From contig CP070734.1 of assembly GCA_020347605.1 (NCBI GenBank), positions 2,416,315-2,450,727 of the forward strand: 34,413 nt of DNA, in the 5' to 3' direction. Both the position numbers and the translations under genes were made by a program. Source of the DNA: Deltaproteobacteria bacterium. Lineage in GTDB: Bacteria > Myxococcota_A > UBA9160 > G020347605. Below, piece after piece: positions 1-6,261 of this stretch (its first letter is position 1; every line of letters starts with the position of its first letter). The notes beneath the pieces were generated by a model. It was not told the DNA's origin. It made no database searches and was given only the letters and a program-made list of their open reading frames with translations.

Positions 1-97
1 GGAGGAATTCGACGTCGAGATCCCGGACGACGACGCCGAGAAGATCCAGACGATCGGCGACGCGATCGCCTACCTGAAGGAACGGGCCGAGGCCTAG
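1..97 (+). CDS. acpP: acyl carrier protein, C-terminal end (partial)
   Basis: Only the last 31 codons are inside the window, in the frame starting at base 2 and ending with TAG at 95-97. The visible end ([20 protein letters not shown]) matches the last helices of bacterial acyl carrier protein; the phosphopantetheine serine lies upstream, outside the window. ACP carries growing acyl chains in type II fatty acid synthesis. The fabF gene starts three bases after the stop, which is the classic acpP-fabF pair and supports the call. Confidence 0.85.
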   Translation, partial: EEFDVEIPDDDAEKIQTIGDAIAYLKERAEA

Positions 98-100
98 TCG

Positions 101-1354
101 ATGCGCTCGCGCGCCCCGCGCCGCGTCGTCGTCACCGGACTGGGCTGCTTCACGCCGCTGGGCGACGACGTCGAGGCGACCTTTGCCGGAGCCGTCGAGG
201 GTCGCTCCGGCGTCCGGGAAATCGACCGGTTCGACGCTTCGCAGCAGGCGGTTCGCTTCGCGGGGCTGGCATCGGAGCGGCCGGAGCTCCCGGATCTGCC
301 CGCGAAGGAAGTCCGGCGCATGGACCGGTTCCTGCGGATGGCGCTGGTCGCCGCGCGGGAGGCGATCGCCGATTCCGGTCTCGAGGTGACCGACGCGAAC
401 CGACACCGGATCGGCGTCGCGATCGGATCCGGGATCGGCGGGCTCTCGACGCTGGAGGACGCGTACCGAACCCTCTTCGATCGCGGTCCGCGGCGTCTGA
501 CGCCGTTCGTGATTCCGATGGTCATCAGCAACATCGCGAGCGGTTACGTGTCGATCCTGTACGGCTTCCACGGCCCGAACCTGTGCCACGTGAGCGCGTG
601 CACCACGGGCGTGCACGCCATCGGCGAGGCCGCCCGGTCGATCGCGTGGGGCGACGCCGACGTGCTGCTGGCGGGCGGCGCCGAGGCGCCGGTCAGCGCC
701 CTGGGCGTGGGTGGCTTCGCCGCCATGCGCGCCCTCTCGACGCGCAACGACGAGCCCCAGCGCGCCAGCCGTCCCTTCGACCTGGATCGCGACGGATTCG
801 TCCTGGGCGAGGGGGCCGGGGTTCTGGTGCTGGAGGCGCTGGACTCGGCCCTCGCGCGCGGCGCGCCGATCCGCGCGGAGCTGCTCGGGTACGGCACCAG
901 CGCCGATGCCGCGCACATCACGTTGCCCGCGGGAGACGGACGCGGGGCGCGGCAGTGCATGGAGAACGCGCTTCACGACGCCGGTCTCGAGCCGTCGGAC
1001 ATCGAGTACGTGAACGCGCACGGCACGAGCACGCCGGCGGGTGACGTGGTGGAGGCGGCTGCGATTCGCGCCGTCTTCGGGCTGCACGCGGAGCGGCTTC
1101 CCGTGTCGTCCACCAAATCGACCATGGGCCATCTGCTGGGCGCCGCCGGCGCGGTCGAGGCCCTGCTCTGTGTTCGCGCGCTCGAGACGGGTCGGCTTCC
1201 TCCGACCATCAACCTCGATCGCCCCGATCCGGAATGCGAGCTCGATCACGTCGCGAACAAGGCGCGATATGTCGAGATTCGCACGGCGCTCTCGAACTCC
1301 TTCGGCTTCGGCGGCACCAACGCATCGCTGATCCTCGGCCGCTACGAGCGCTGA
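101..1354 (+). CDS. fabF: 3-oxoacyl-[acyl-carrier-protein] synthase II
   Basis: A 417-residue beta-ketoacyl-ACP synthase II, which condenses malonyl-ACP with acyl-ACP in fatty acid elongation in the cytoplasm. The length is normal for FabF. The thiolase-fold catalytic triad is visible: Cys167 in VSACTTG, His307 in NAHGTST and His344 in STMGHLLGAAGAVEA. The C-terminal SFGFGGTNAS loop is also present. ATG 101 follows the acpP stop by three bases; no strong ribosome-binding site is seen, so translation is probably coupled to acpP. Nothing is odd about the protein. Confidence 0.96.
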   Translation: MRSRAPRRVVVTGLGCFTPLGDDVEATFAGAVEGRSGVREIDRFDASQQAVRFAGLASERPELPDLPAKEVRRMDRFLRMALVAAREAIADSGLEVTDANRHRIGVAIGSGIGGLSTLEDAYRTLFDRGPRRLTPFVIPMVISNIASGYVSILYGFHGPNLCHVSACTTGVHAIGEAARSIAWGDADVLLAGGAEAPVSALGVGGFAAMRALSTRNDEPQRASRPFDLDRDGFVLGEGAGVLVLEALDSALARGAPIRAELLGYGTSADAAHITLPAGDGRGARQCMENALHDAGLEPSDIEYVNAHGTSTPAGDVVEAAAIRAVFGLHAERLPVSSTKSTMGHLLGAAGAVEALLCVRALETGRLPPTINLDRPDPECELDHVANKARYVEIRTALSNSFGFGGTNASLILGRYER

Positions 1355-1429
1355 TGCGGAGCGGACGCGACGTGGAGCCCGGGCCGGGCGCAGCGCGCCG
1401 CCGCCGTCGCCCCGCGGCCGGAGGCTGAC

Positions 1430-1906
1430 GTGCGCTGCCCCGTCTGCGCCGACACGGACAACAAGGTGGTGGATTCGCGACTGGTGGGCGACGGAGCCGA
1501 GATCCGGCGCCGGCGCGAATGTCGCGAATGCGGGCACCGCTTCACGACGCGCGAGCGCGTCGAGGAGAGCTTTCCGAAGCTCGTGAAGCGCGACGCCCGG
1601 CGCGAGGCGTACGATCGCCGCAAGCTCCTCGCGGGCATCGCCAAGGCCTGCGTGAAGCGGCCGGTCAGCGCGGAGGCGGTGGAGCGCCTCGTCGAGCGGG
1701 TCGAGCGCCGCCTCCAGGAGACCGGGGAGCAGGAGATCGATACGCGGGTTCTGGGCGAGCGCGTGATCGAGGGGCTGGCGGCGCTGGACGCGATGGCGGC
1801 GATCCGCTTCGCCTCGGTGTTCCGGAACTTCCGAAGCGCCGAAGACTATGCCGCATTCATCGCGACGCTTCGGGACATCGAGAGCGACGCTCGGGAGGAC
1901 GACTGA
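1430..1906 (+). CDS. nrdR: transcriptional repressor NrdR
   Basis: A 158-residue NrdR, the nucleotide-sensing repressor of ribonucleotide reductase genes. An N-terminal zinc ribbon has Cys3, Cys6, Cys31 and Cys34 (MRCPVCAD ... ECRECGHRF), followed by the RFTTRERVE segment and an ATP-cone domain (about residues 45-135). The start is GTG 1430; no upstream start keeps the zinc ribbon at the N terminus as the family requires. It precedes ribD, an arrangement common in Proteobacteria (nrdR-rib-nusB). No ribonucleotide reductase gene is in the window. Confidence 0.95.
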   Translation: MRCPVCADTDNKVVDSRLVGDGAEIRRRRECRECGHRFTTRERVEESFPKLVKRDARREAYDRRKLLAGIAKACVKRPVSAEAVERLVERVERRLQETGEQEIDTRVLGERVIEGLAALDAMAAIRFASVFRNFRSAEDYAAFIATLRDIESDAREDD

Positions 1907-1939
1907 GCCCCGCCCGGGCGGTCGCTCGGGATTCGAGCC

Positions 1940-3082
1940 ATGACACCCGAAGCCGCGATGAAGCAGGCCCTCGCGCAAGCGCGCCACGCGCTCGGCCGCG
2001 CCTTCCCGAACCCCGCCGTGGGTGCGATCGTGTTTCGCGGAGCGCGTGTGCTCGGGCGCGGCTACACCCGGCCCCCCGGCGGCCCGCACGCGGAGATCGT
2101 CGCCCTGCGCCGCGCTCGACGTCGCGTCGGGGAGCGCGGACTGCACGGCGCCACGCTGGCGGTGACGCTCGAGCCGTGCTGCTTCACCGGACGCACCGGG
2201 CCCTGTACCGACGCCCTGATCGAGGCACGCGTGGGTCGGGTGCTGATCGGCCAGCGCGACCCGCACCCGCGGGTCCGCGGGCGCGGCATCCGTCGCCTGC
2301 GCGCAGCCGGCATCGAGGTGTCGGTGGGCGTGCTCGGGGACGCGTGCCGCGAGCAGCATCGCGGCTTCTTCTCGGCGATCGAGCGCGGACGGCCCTACGT
2401 GAGCCTCAAGCTGGCCGCGACGCTGGATGGCCGGAACGCCACGGCGCGCGGCGAGTCGCGCTGGATCACCGGCGCAGCCGCGCGCGCCTGGGTGCACCGC
2501 CTGCGCTCCCGATCGGACGCGGTCATGGTGGGTTCGGGCACGGTGCTGGCCGACGATCCCGATCTCTCGGCGCGCCGTGCCGGTCGGGTCGTGCACCGCC
2601 CGGTACGGGTGTTGGTCGACTCCGCGCTGCGGGTGCCGCCCTCGGCGCGCCTCTACCGCACGGCGCGCCGGCACCCGACCTGGGTGCTGTGCACCCATCG
2701 CGCCGCCGCCCAGCGCGGCGCCGTCCTCGAGCGGCGCGGCGCGCGGGTGCTGGTCGTGCCGGCGGAACGCGGCAAACTGAGGCTGCCTGCGGCCCTGGCG
2801 CGACTCGCCGCGGAGGGACTGACGACGGTGCTGGTCGAAGGCGGCGGCGGTCTGGCGTCGGCCCTGTTGCGGGCGCGGCAGGTGGACGAGCTGTACTGGC
2901 TGGTTTCGGGCAAGCTGCTGGGTGCCGATGCGGTGCCGGCGCTCGCGGAGCTGGGCGTCGCGCGGCTTCGCGAAGCGCTCGCGCTCGATCGGCCGCGCGT
3001 GCGTCGGCTCGGCGAGGACCTGTTGATCGCGGGCCGCCTCGCGCCGTCCGGCCATGCGCAGCGCACGGGGAGGGGTGGATGA
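1940..3082 (+). CDS. ribD: bifunctional riboflavin deaminase/reductase RibD
   Basis: A 380-residue RibD that performs the deaminase and NADPH-dependent reductase steps of riboflavin synthesis. The N-terminal cytidine-deaminase-like domain has its zinc ligands: His50 and Glu52 in GGPHAEIVAL, Cys80 and Cys89 in LEPCCFTGRTGPC. The family usually has His where this protein has Phe82, which is not a zinc ligand. The reductase domain starts near residue 133 (PYVSLKLAATLDGRNA, then SRWITG and GSGTVLADDP). The stop overlaps the ribH start (ATGA, 3079-3082), so the two are translationally coupled. Confidence 0.94.
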   Translation: MTPEAAMKQALAQARHALGRAFPNPAVGAIVFRGARVLGRGYTRPPGGPHAEIVALRRARRRVGERGLHGATLAVTLEPCCFTGRTGPCTDALIEARVGRVLIGQRDPHPRVRGRGIRRLRAAGIEVSVGVLGDACREQHRGFFSAIERGRPYVSLKLAATLDGRNATARGESRWITGAAARAWVHRLRSRSDAVMVGSGTVLADDPDLSARRAGRVVHRPVRVLVDSALRVPPSARLYRTARRHPTWVLCTHRAAAQRGAVLERRGARVLVVPAERGKLRLPAALARLAAEGLTTVLVEGGGGLASALLRARQVDELYWLVSGKLLGADAVPALAELGVARLREALALDRPRVRRLGEDLLIAGRLAPSGHAQRTGRGG

Positions 3083-3564
3083 GGGCCTATTCGAGCTCGC
3101 GCGACGCCACCGGTCTGCGCTTCGGGGTCGTGGTCTCGCGCTTCAACCACCCCATCTCGGCACGGCTGCTCGAGGCCTGCTTGCAGACCCTCGACAAGCG
3201 GGGCGCGCGGCCCGAGGACGTGCACGTGGCGTGGGTGCCGGGAGCCTTCGAGATCCCGTTGGCCGCGCGCGCGCTCGCGCGTAGCGGGCGCTACGATGCA
3301 CTGATGGCTCTGGGCGCCGTGATCCGGGGGGGGACGCCCCACTTCGATTACGTGTGCCGCGCCGTGACGGACGGCGTGCGCGAGGTGTCGAGCGCTACCG
3401 GAGTTCCGGTCGCCTTCGGCGTGCTCACGACGGACGACGCGGAACAGGCGCTCGAGCGAGCCGGCGGTGGTGAGGGCAACAAGGGCGAGGAGGCTGCGCT
3501 CGTGGCGATCGAGATGGCGCGTCTGTGCGCGCAGCTGGACGGGCCGCCCGGAGCGTCCGCGTGA
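3079..3564 (+). CDS. ribH: 6,7-dimethyl-8-ribityllumazine synthase
   Basis: A 161-residue lumazine synthase that joins the RibD product with 3,4-dihydroxy-2-butanone 4-phosphate. Visible motifs are VVVSRFNHPIS, WVPGAFEIPLAA, GAVIRGGTPHFDYV with the catalytic His88, and a C-terminal NKGEEAA. ATG 3079 overlaps the ribD stop by four bases. Riboflavin synthase (ribE) and the bifunctional ribBA gene that usually lie between ribD and ribH are missing here, so they must be elsewhere if the pathway is complete. Confidence 0.95.
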   Translation: MRAYSSSRDATGLRFGVVVSRFNHPISARLLEACLQTLDKRGARPEDVHVAWVPGAFEIPLAARALARSGRYDALMALGAVIRGGTPHFDYVCRAVTDGVREVSSATGVPVAFGVLTTDDAEQALERAGGGEGNKGEEAALVAIEMARLCAQLDGPPGASA

Positions 3565-3998
3565 GGGGCCGGGCTGCGCGCGTCCCGCGCCGACGCTCGC
3601 GCGAAGCCGCGCTGCAGGTGCTCTACGCGATCGATGTCGCGGGTGCGCGCGAGCCGGCCGATGACGCCTTCGAGGCTGCGGCGGCGCACTTCGAGGTCCC
3701 CGAGGCGGCGCGCTCGTTCGCCGAAGAGCTCGTGCGCGGCGTCGTTGCCAAGCGCGACGAGCTCGACGCGCTCGTCGCCACCCACTCCGCGCACTGGCGG
3801 GTTTCGCGGATGGCGGCCGTGGACCGGAACCTGCTGCGACTCGCGACCTACGAGCTGTGCAACACGGACACGCCGACCGCGGTGGTGATCGACGAGGCGG
3901 TCCAGCTGGCGCGGCGCTTCGGCGAGGACCGGTCGCCGGCCTTCGTGAACGGCATCCTGGACGCCATCGCTCGGACGGTGCGACCGGAGCCCTCGTGA
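3561..3998 (+). CDS. nusB: transcription antitermination factor NusB
   Basis: A 145-residue NusB, the RNA-binding all-helical antitermination factor that works with NusE on rRNA operons. Typical features are RREAALQVLYAID-like residues near the N terminus (here SREAALQVLYAID), MAAVDRNLLRLATYEL in the middle and FVNGILDAIAR near the end. GTG 3561 is chosen because it overlaps the ribH stop (GTGA), like the other joints in this operon; GTG 3525 in the same frame would lie well inside ribH and add an arginine-rich extension. The ribH-nusB order is conserved in many bacteria. Confidence 0.94.
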   Translation: MRGRAARVPRRRSREAALQVLYAIDVAGAREPADDAFEAAAAHFEVPEAARSFAEELVRGVVAKRDELDALVATHSAHWRVSRMAAVDRNLLRLATYELCNTDTPTAVVIDEAVQLARRFGEDRSPAFVNGILDAIARTVRPEPS

Positions 3999-4615
3999 AG
4001 GCGTCGCTGGCGCTCTCCATCGAGACCCAGGTGCTCGAGAGCGTGCGCGCCGATCTCGCAGTCGCGACGTTCTTCGCGGGCGATCGACCCCTGCGCGGCG
4101 ACGCGGGCCGCGCGGACTGGCGGCTCCTGGGACTTCTCTCGGCGCTGCTCCGCGAGGGCCGCCTGCACGGGGAGCCGGGCGAGGTGATGCTGGTGCCCAC
4201 GCTGGGCCGTCTGCGCGCTCCCCGGCTGCTGCTCCTCGGACTCGGGGCGCGCGCGGACCTCGGGTACCCGCAGATCGAGGCGGCGACGCGCGATGCGATC
4301 CTGCGGGGCGTCGCACTGCGGTGTGGACGCCTGGCGCTCTCGGCGCCCGGCGGCGCCGACCCGGCGTTGCCGCCCGCGCGGACGGGCGAGGCGGTCCTGC
4401 GCGGCGCGGTGGCGGCTCTACACGAGCGTCCCGCGCACCTCGAGCTGGTTCTCGTCGCGCGCGACGAGGCGGTGGCGACCCTCTCGGGTCTCGCGCGGGC
4501 GGCCACGCGCGCCGATCTGCCCGTGCGTCTGCAGAACCCCGAGGCCGTCGAAGCGGGGGACGCGCTCGCGGTGCGGCTCCGGCACGGTCAAAGCGCCGTG
4601 CAGGACGGTCCTTAA
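3995..4615 (+). CDS. stand-alone M17 leucyl-aminopeptidase N-terminal (macro-like) domain protein
   Basis: About 206 residues, starting at GTG 3995, which overlaps the nusB stop (GTGA). The sequence resembles the N-terminal domain of leucyl aminopeptidase (family M17). It has an early VATFFAGDRPLRGDAGRADWRL segment-type pattern with the substrate-independent G-D-A turn, then LLLLGLGARADLGYPQIEAA, and a late LVARDEAVATLSGLA stretch. The catalytic C-terminal half with the two-metal site is absent; the gene ends in TAA, and a sigma-28-like promoter begins there. A peptidase function is therefore unlikely. A regulatory or binding role is possible but unknown. Domain recognition is by eye, so moderate confidence. 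Confidence 0.6.
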   Translation: MKASLALSIETQVLESVRADLAVATFFAGDRPLRGDAGRADWRLLGLLSALLREGRLHGEPGEVMLVPTLGRLRAPRLLLLGLGARADLGYPQIEAATRDAILRGVALRCGRLALSAPGGADPALPPARTGEAVLRGAVAALHERPAHLELVLVARDEAVATLSGLARAATRADLPVRLQNPEAVEAGDALAVRLRHGQSAVQDGP

Positions 4616-4638
4616 GTCCCGTTCCGATCGGCCGATCA
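4612..4638 (+). promoter_or_regulatory. sigma-28 (FliA)-like promoter upstream of the DUF4388 gene
   Basis: TTAAGTCC (4612-4619), an 11-base spacer, then GCCGATCA (4631-4638). The known FliA consensus from enteric bacteria is TAAAGTTT-N11-GCCGATAA, and other Proteobacteria use TCAAG-type -35 boxes. The -35 box overlaps the TAA stop of the preceding gene, and the expected start of transcription is about 55 bases before ATG 4701. The spacing is the same as in the second copy upstream of cheA. Function is inferred. Confidence 0.55.
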
Positions 4639-4700
4639 TCTCTCCATCGACGCGCGAGTCGAATCCGCGTTCACGGACTCTTGCGCGCGCGGGGGCACGG

Positions 4701-5876
4701 ATGAGTCTGGTCGGAAGCCTCGAGGATCTCGGCCTTGGGGACATCCTCCAGATCGTCAGCCTGTCCCACAAATCCGGCGTCCTGACGCTCCGATGCGATG
4801 GCGGAGAGGGTCGGATCTTCTTCGAGTCGGGCCGTGTCCGAGGGGCCTGCCTGAAGGGAGGCTCGGAGGACCTTCGCGCGGTCCTGGTCTCGAACGGAGC
4901 CATCTCCGAGGCCGACTTCGAGACCTCCCGATCGACCGCTCGCGCCGAGGGCGGCGAGCTGCGCGCGGTGTTGCTGCGCGAGACCGATCTCACCGAGGCT
5001 CGCCTCGAGGAGCTCCTGCGCACCAACCTCGAGTCTGCCGTGGCCCATATGTTCCAGTGGGACACCGGTGACTTCAGCTTCGAGATCCTTCCGAACGCGA
5101 GCGCCGAAGGCGCCGACCTGTTCGTTTCGGATCCCGTCTCGGCCCAGTTCCTGGCGATGGAGGGATCGCGTCTGCTCGACGAGGGAGGCGGCGAAACGGG
5201 TGGACCCGTTGACGAGCTTCGGAGCCAGCTCGAGGCGCTGGACGCCATGGCGGCGACGACGCTCGAGGCGCCGGATCGAGGTGTCGAGGTGTTGGCCGAT
5301 GCCGCGATCGCGAGGGCGGACGCGGAAGCCGGCGCCGAGGTGACGGCCGTTGTGATCTCCGAGACCCCCACCGAGAGCGACGCGGTTCCGGTCTCCGTAT
5401 CGGAGCCCCCGAGCGAGGTGCGGGCGAGCGAACCGCCCGTGATCGTCGTCGATTCCGAGCTCAGCGCGCTCGAGTGGATGAAGAAGGCGTTGCGGCCCCA
5501 CTTCTCGCGGGTCCACATCTTCCAGCGCACGGAGCTCGCCACCAACCGCGTTCGGCAGTACCTGGCGCGCGCCGAGGTTCCGCTACTGCTCCTCTCCGCG
5601 GACGTCACGGAGGACCGCGTGACCGGTGCCCGGGGGGTGGGCGAGATCGCGGCGCGCCTCAAGGCGAATTCGCCCCGACTGCGCATCCTGCTGCTCACCG
5701 CGGACGGGGCCGAACCGCCCCTGTCGCAGGACACCGCCGGCGCGGTGGCGGGTTGTGTCAAGCGGCCCACGCCCAAGGAGCTGCGGAAGGCCGCCGCAGA
5801 GAGCCCGTTCGGGCAGGCCGTGCGCGATGCGTCGGGCCGGGTCGAGCCCGACGCCGCGTCCCAGATTTCGGACTGA
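4701..5876 (+). CDS. DUF4388 domain protein with degenerate receiver domain
   Basis: A 391-residue cytoplasmic protein. Residues 1 to about 100 (SLVGSLEDLGLGDILQIVSL, then GRIFFESGRV) match the DUF4388/PATAN family found in deltaproteobacterial signalling proteins. A variable acidic linker follows. From about residue 245 there is a receiver-like fold: VIVVDSELSALEWMKKAL, LLLTADG and CVKRPTPKEL keep the beta strands, the Thr/Ala switch and the Lys. The usual acidic pair is reduced to one Asp, however, and the phosphoacceptor position reads LLLLSADV with no Asp at the expected place. It is therefore probably not phosphorylated. It sits between a housekeeping operon and cheA under its own FliA-like promoter, which suggests a chemosensory or motility role. 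Confidence 0.75.
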   Translation: MSLVGSLEDLGLGDILQIVSLSHKSGVLTLRCDGGEGRIFFESGRVRGACLKGGSEDLRAVLVSNGAISEADFETSRSTARAEGGELRAVLLRETDLTEARLEELLRTNLESAVAHMFQWDTGDFSFEILPNASAEGADLFVSDPVSAQFLAMEGSRLLDEGGGETGGPVDELRSQLEALDAMAATTLEAPDRGVEVLADAAIARADAEAGAEVTAVVISETPTESDAVPVSVSEPPSEVRASEPPVIVVDSELSALEWMKKALRPHFSRVHIFQRTELATNRVRQYLARAEVPLLLLSADVTEDRVTGARGVGEIAARLKANSPRLRILLLTADGAEPPLSQDTAGAVAGCVKRPTPKELRKAAAESPFGQAVRDASGRVEPDAASQISD

Positions 5877-6020
5877 TCGGCGGGGCCCGCCCGGAACGCC
5901 CCGGATCCGCGCCCGGAGTGGCGGAGGCCGCGGGCGGGCCGGAGCGCGACGTGCAGGCAGGCGGGCTTCGCCGACCGGCGGCGAACGCGCAGCATCCGGC
6001 CGCAAGGCCCGCTCGCCGCC

Positions 6021-6047
6021 TCAAGAAGCCACCCCGGCGGCCGATAT
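6021..6047 (+). promoter_or_regulatory. sigma-28 (FliA)-like promoter upstream of cheA
   Basis: TCAAGAAG (6021-6028), an 11-base spacer, then GCCGATAT (6040-6047). This is close to the FliA consensus in both boxes and has exactly the canonical spacing. It is the only good promoter-like match upstream of the cheA-cheW-cheW-mcp operon, and its spacing is identical to the element before the DUF4388 gene. This suggests that the chemosensory genes are expressed late in a flagellar hierarchy. No fliA or flagellar structural gene is in the window. Confidence 0.6.
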
Positions 6048-6057
6048 GTCTAGCGGG

Positions 6058-6079
6058 CCGATTTCGAAGGGGAAATCGG
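6058..6079 (+). repeat. perfect hairpin in the cheA 5' untranslated region
   Basis: An 8-bp perfect inverted repeat, CCGATTTC / GAAATCGG, with a six-base loop GAAGGG. There is no T-run after it, so it is not a typical terminator. It lies just after the predicted start of the FliA-type transcript and could be a stability or protein-binding element; no function can be assigned. Confidence 0.5.
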
Positions 6080-6261
6080 ACCGGGCGGACACGTGCGGCG
6101 TTCAGATCGTCGAGGATTCCGAGACGATGCGAGACATCCTCTTCTGCAGGCGGGACACGTTCGGATCCGATGCGCAGCTCGCGCCGCCGTTGGCTCTGGA
6201 CCACGTCACCGAGCGGGCCGGCGGACATCGCGCAGCGCGCCCGCGCGTCGCGTAGAACGCC

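Larger units (their letters stand above)
5877..6261. other. 385-bp gene-free stretch between DUF4388 gene and cheA
   Basis: No complete gene is supported here. It holds a GC-rich stretch right after the DUF4388 stop, a sigma-28-like promoter (6021-6047), a perfect hairpin (6058-6079) and a short in-frame segment resembling the start of a CheY-type receiver (about 6100-6144). That frame runs to a TAG at 6253-6255, directly before cheA. With transcription starting near 6054, the cheA transcript would have a 5' untranslated region of about 200 bases. Confidence 0.6.

Noticed and set aside
5960-6050. Possible c-di-GMP (GEMM) riboswitch before cheA, suggested by a GNRA-capped hairpin and a CAAGAAGCCAC segment
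   Set aside because: The core conserved bases and order are not matched, and the same bases are better explained by the sigma-28 promoter. A covariance-model search with the GEMM-I and GEMM-II families would decide.
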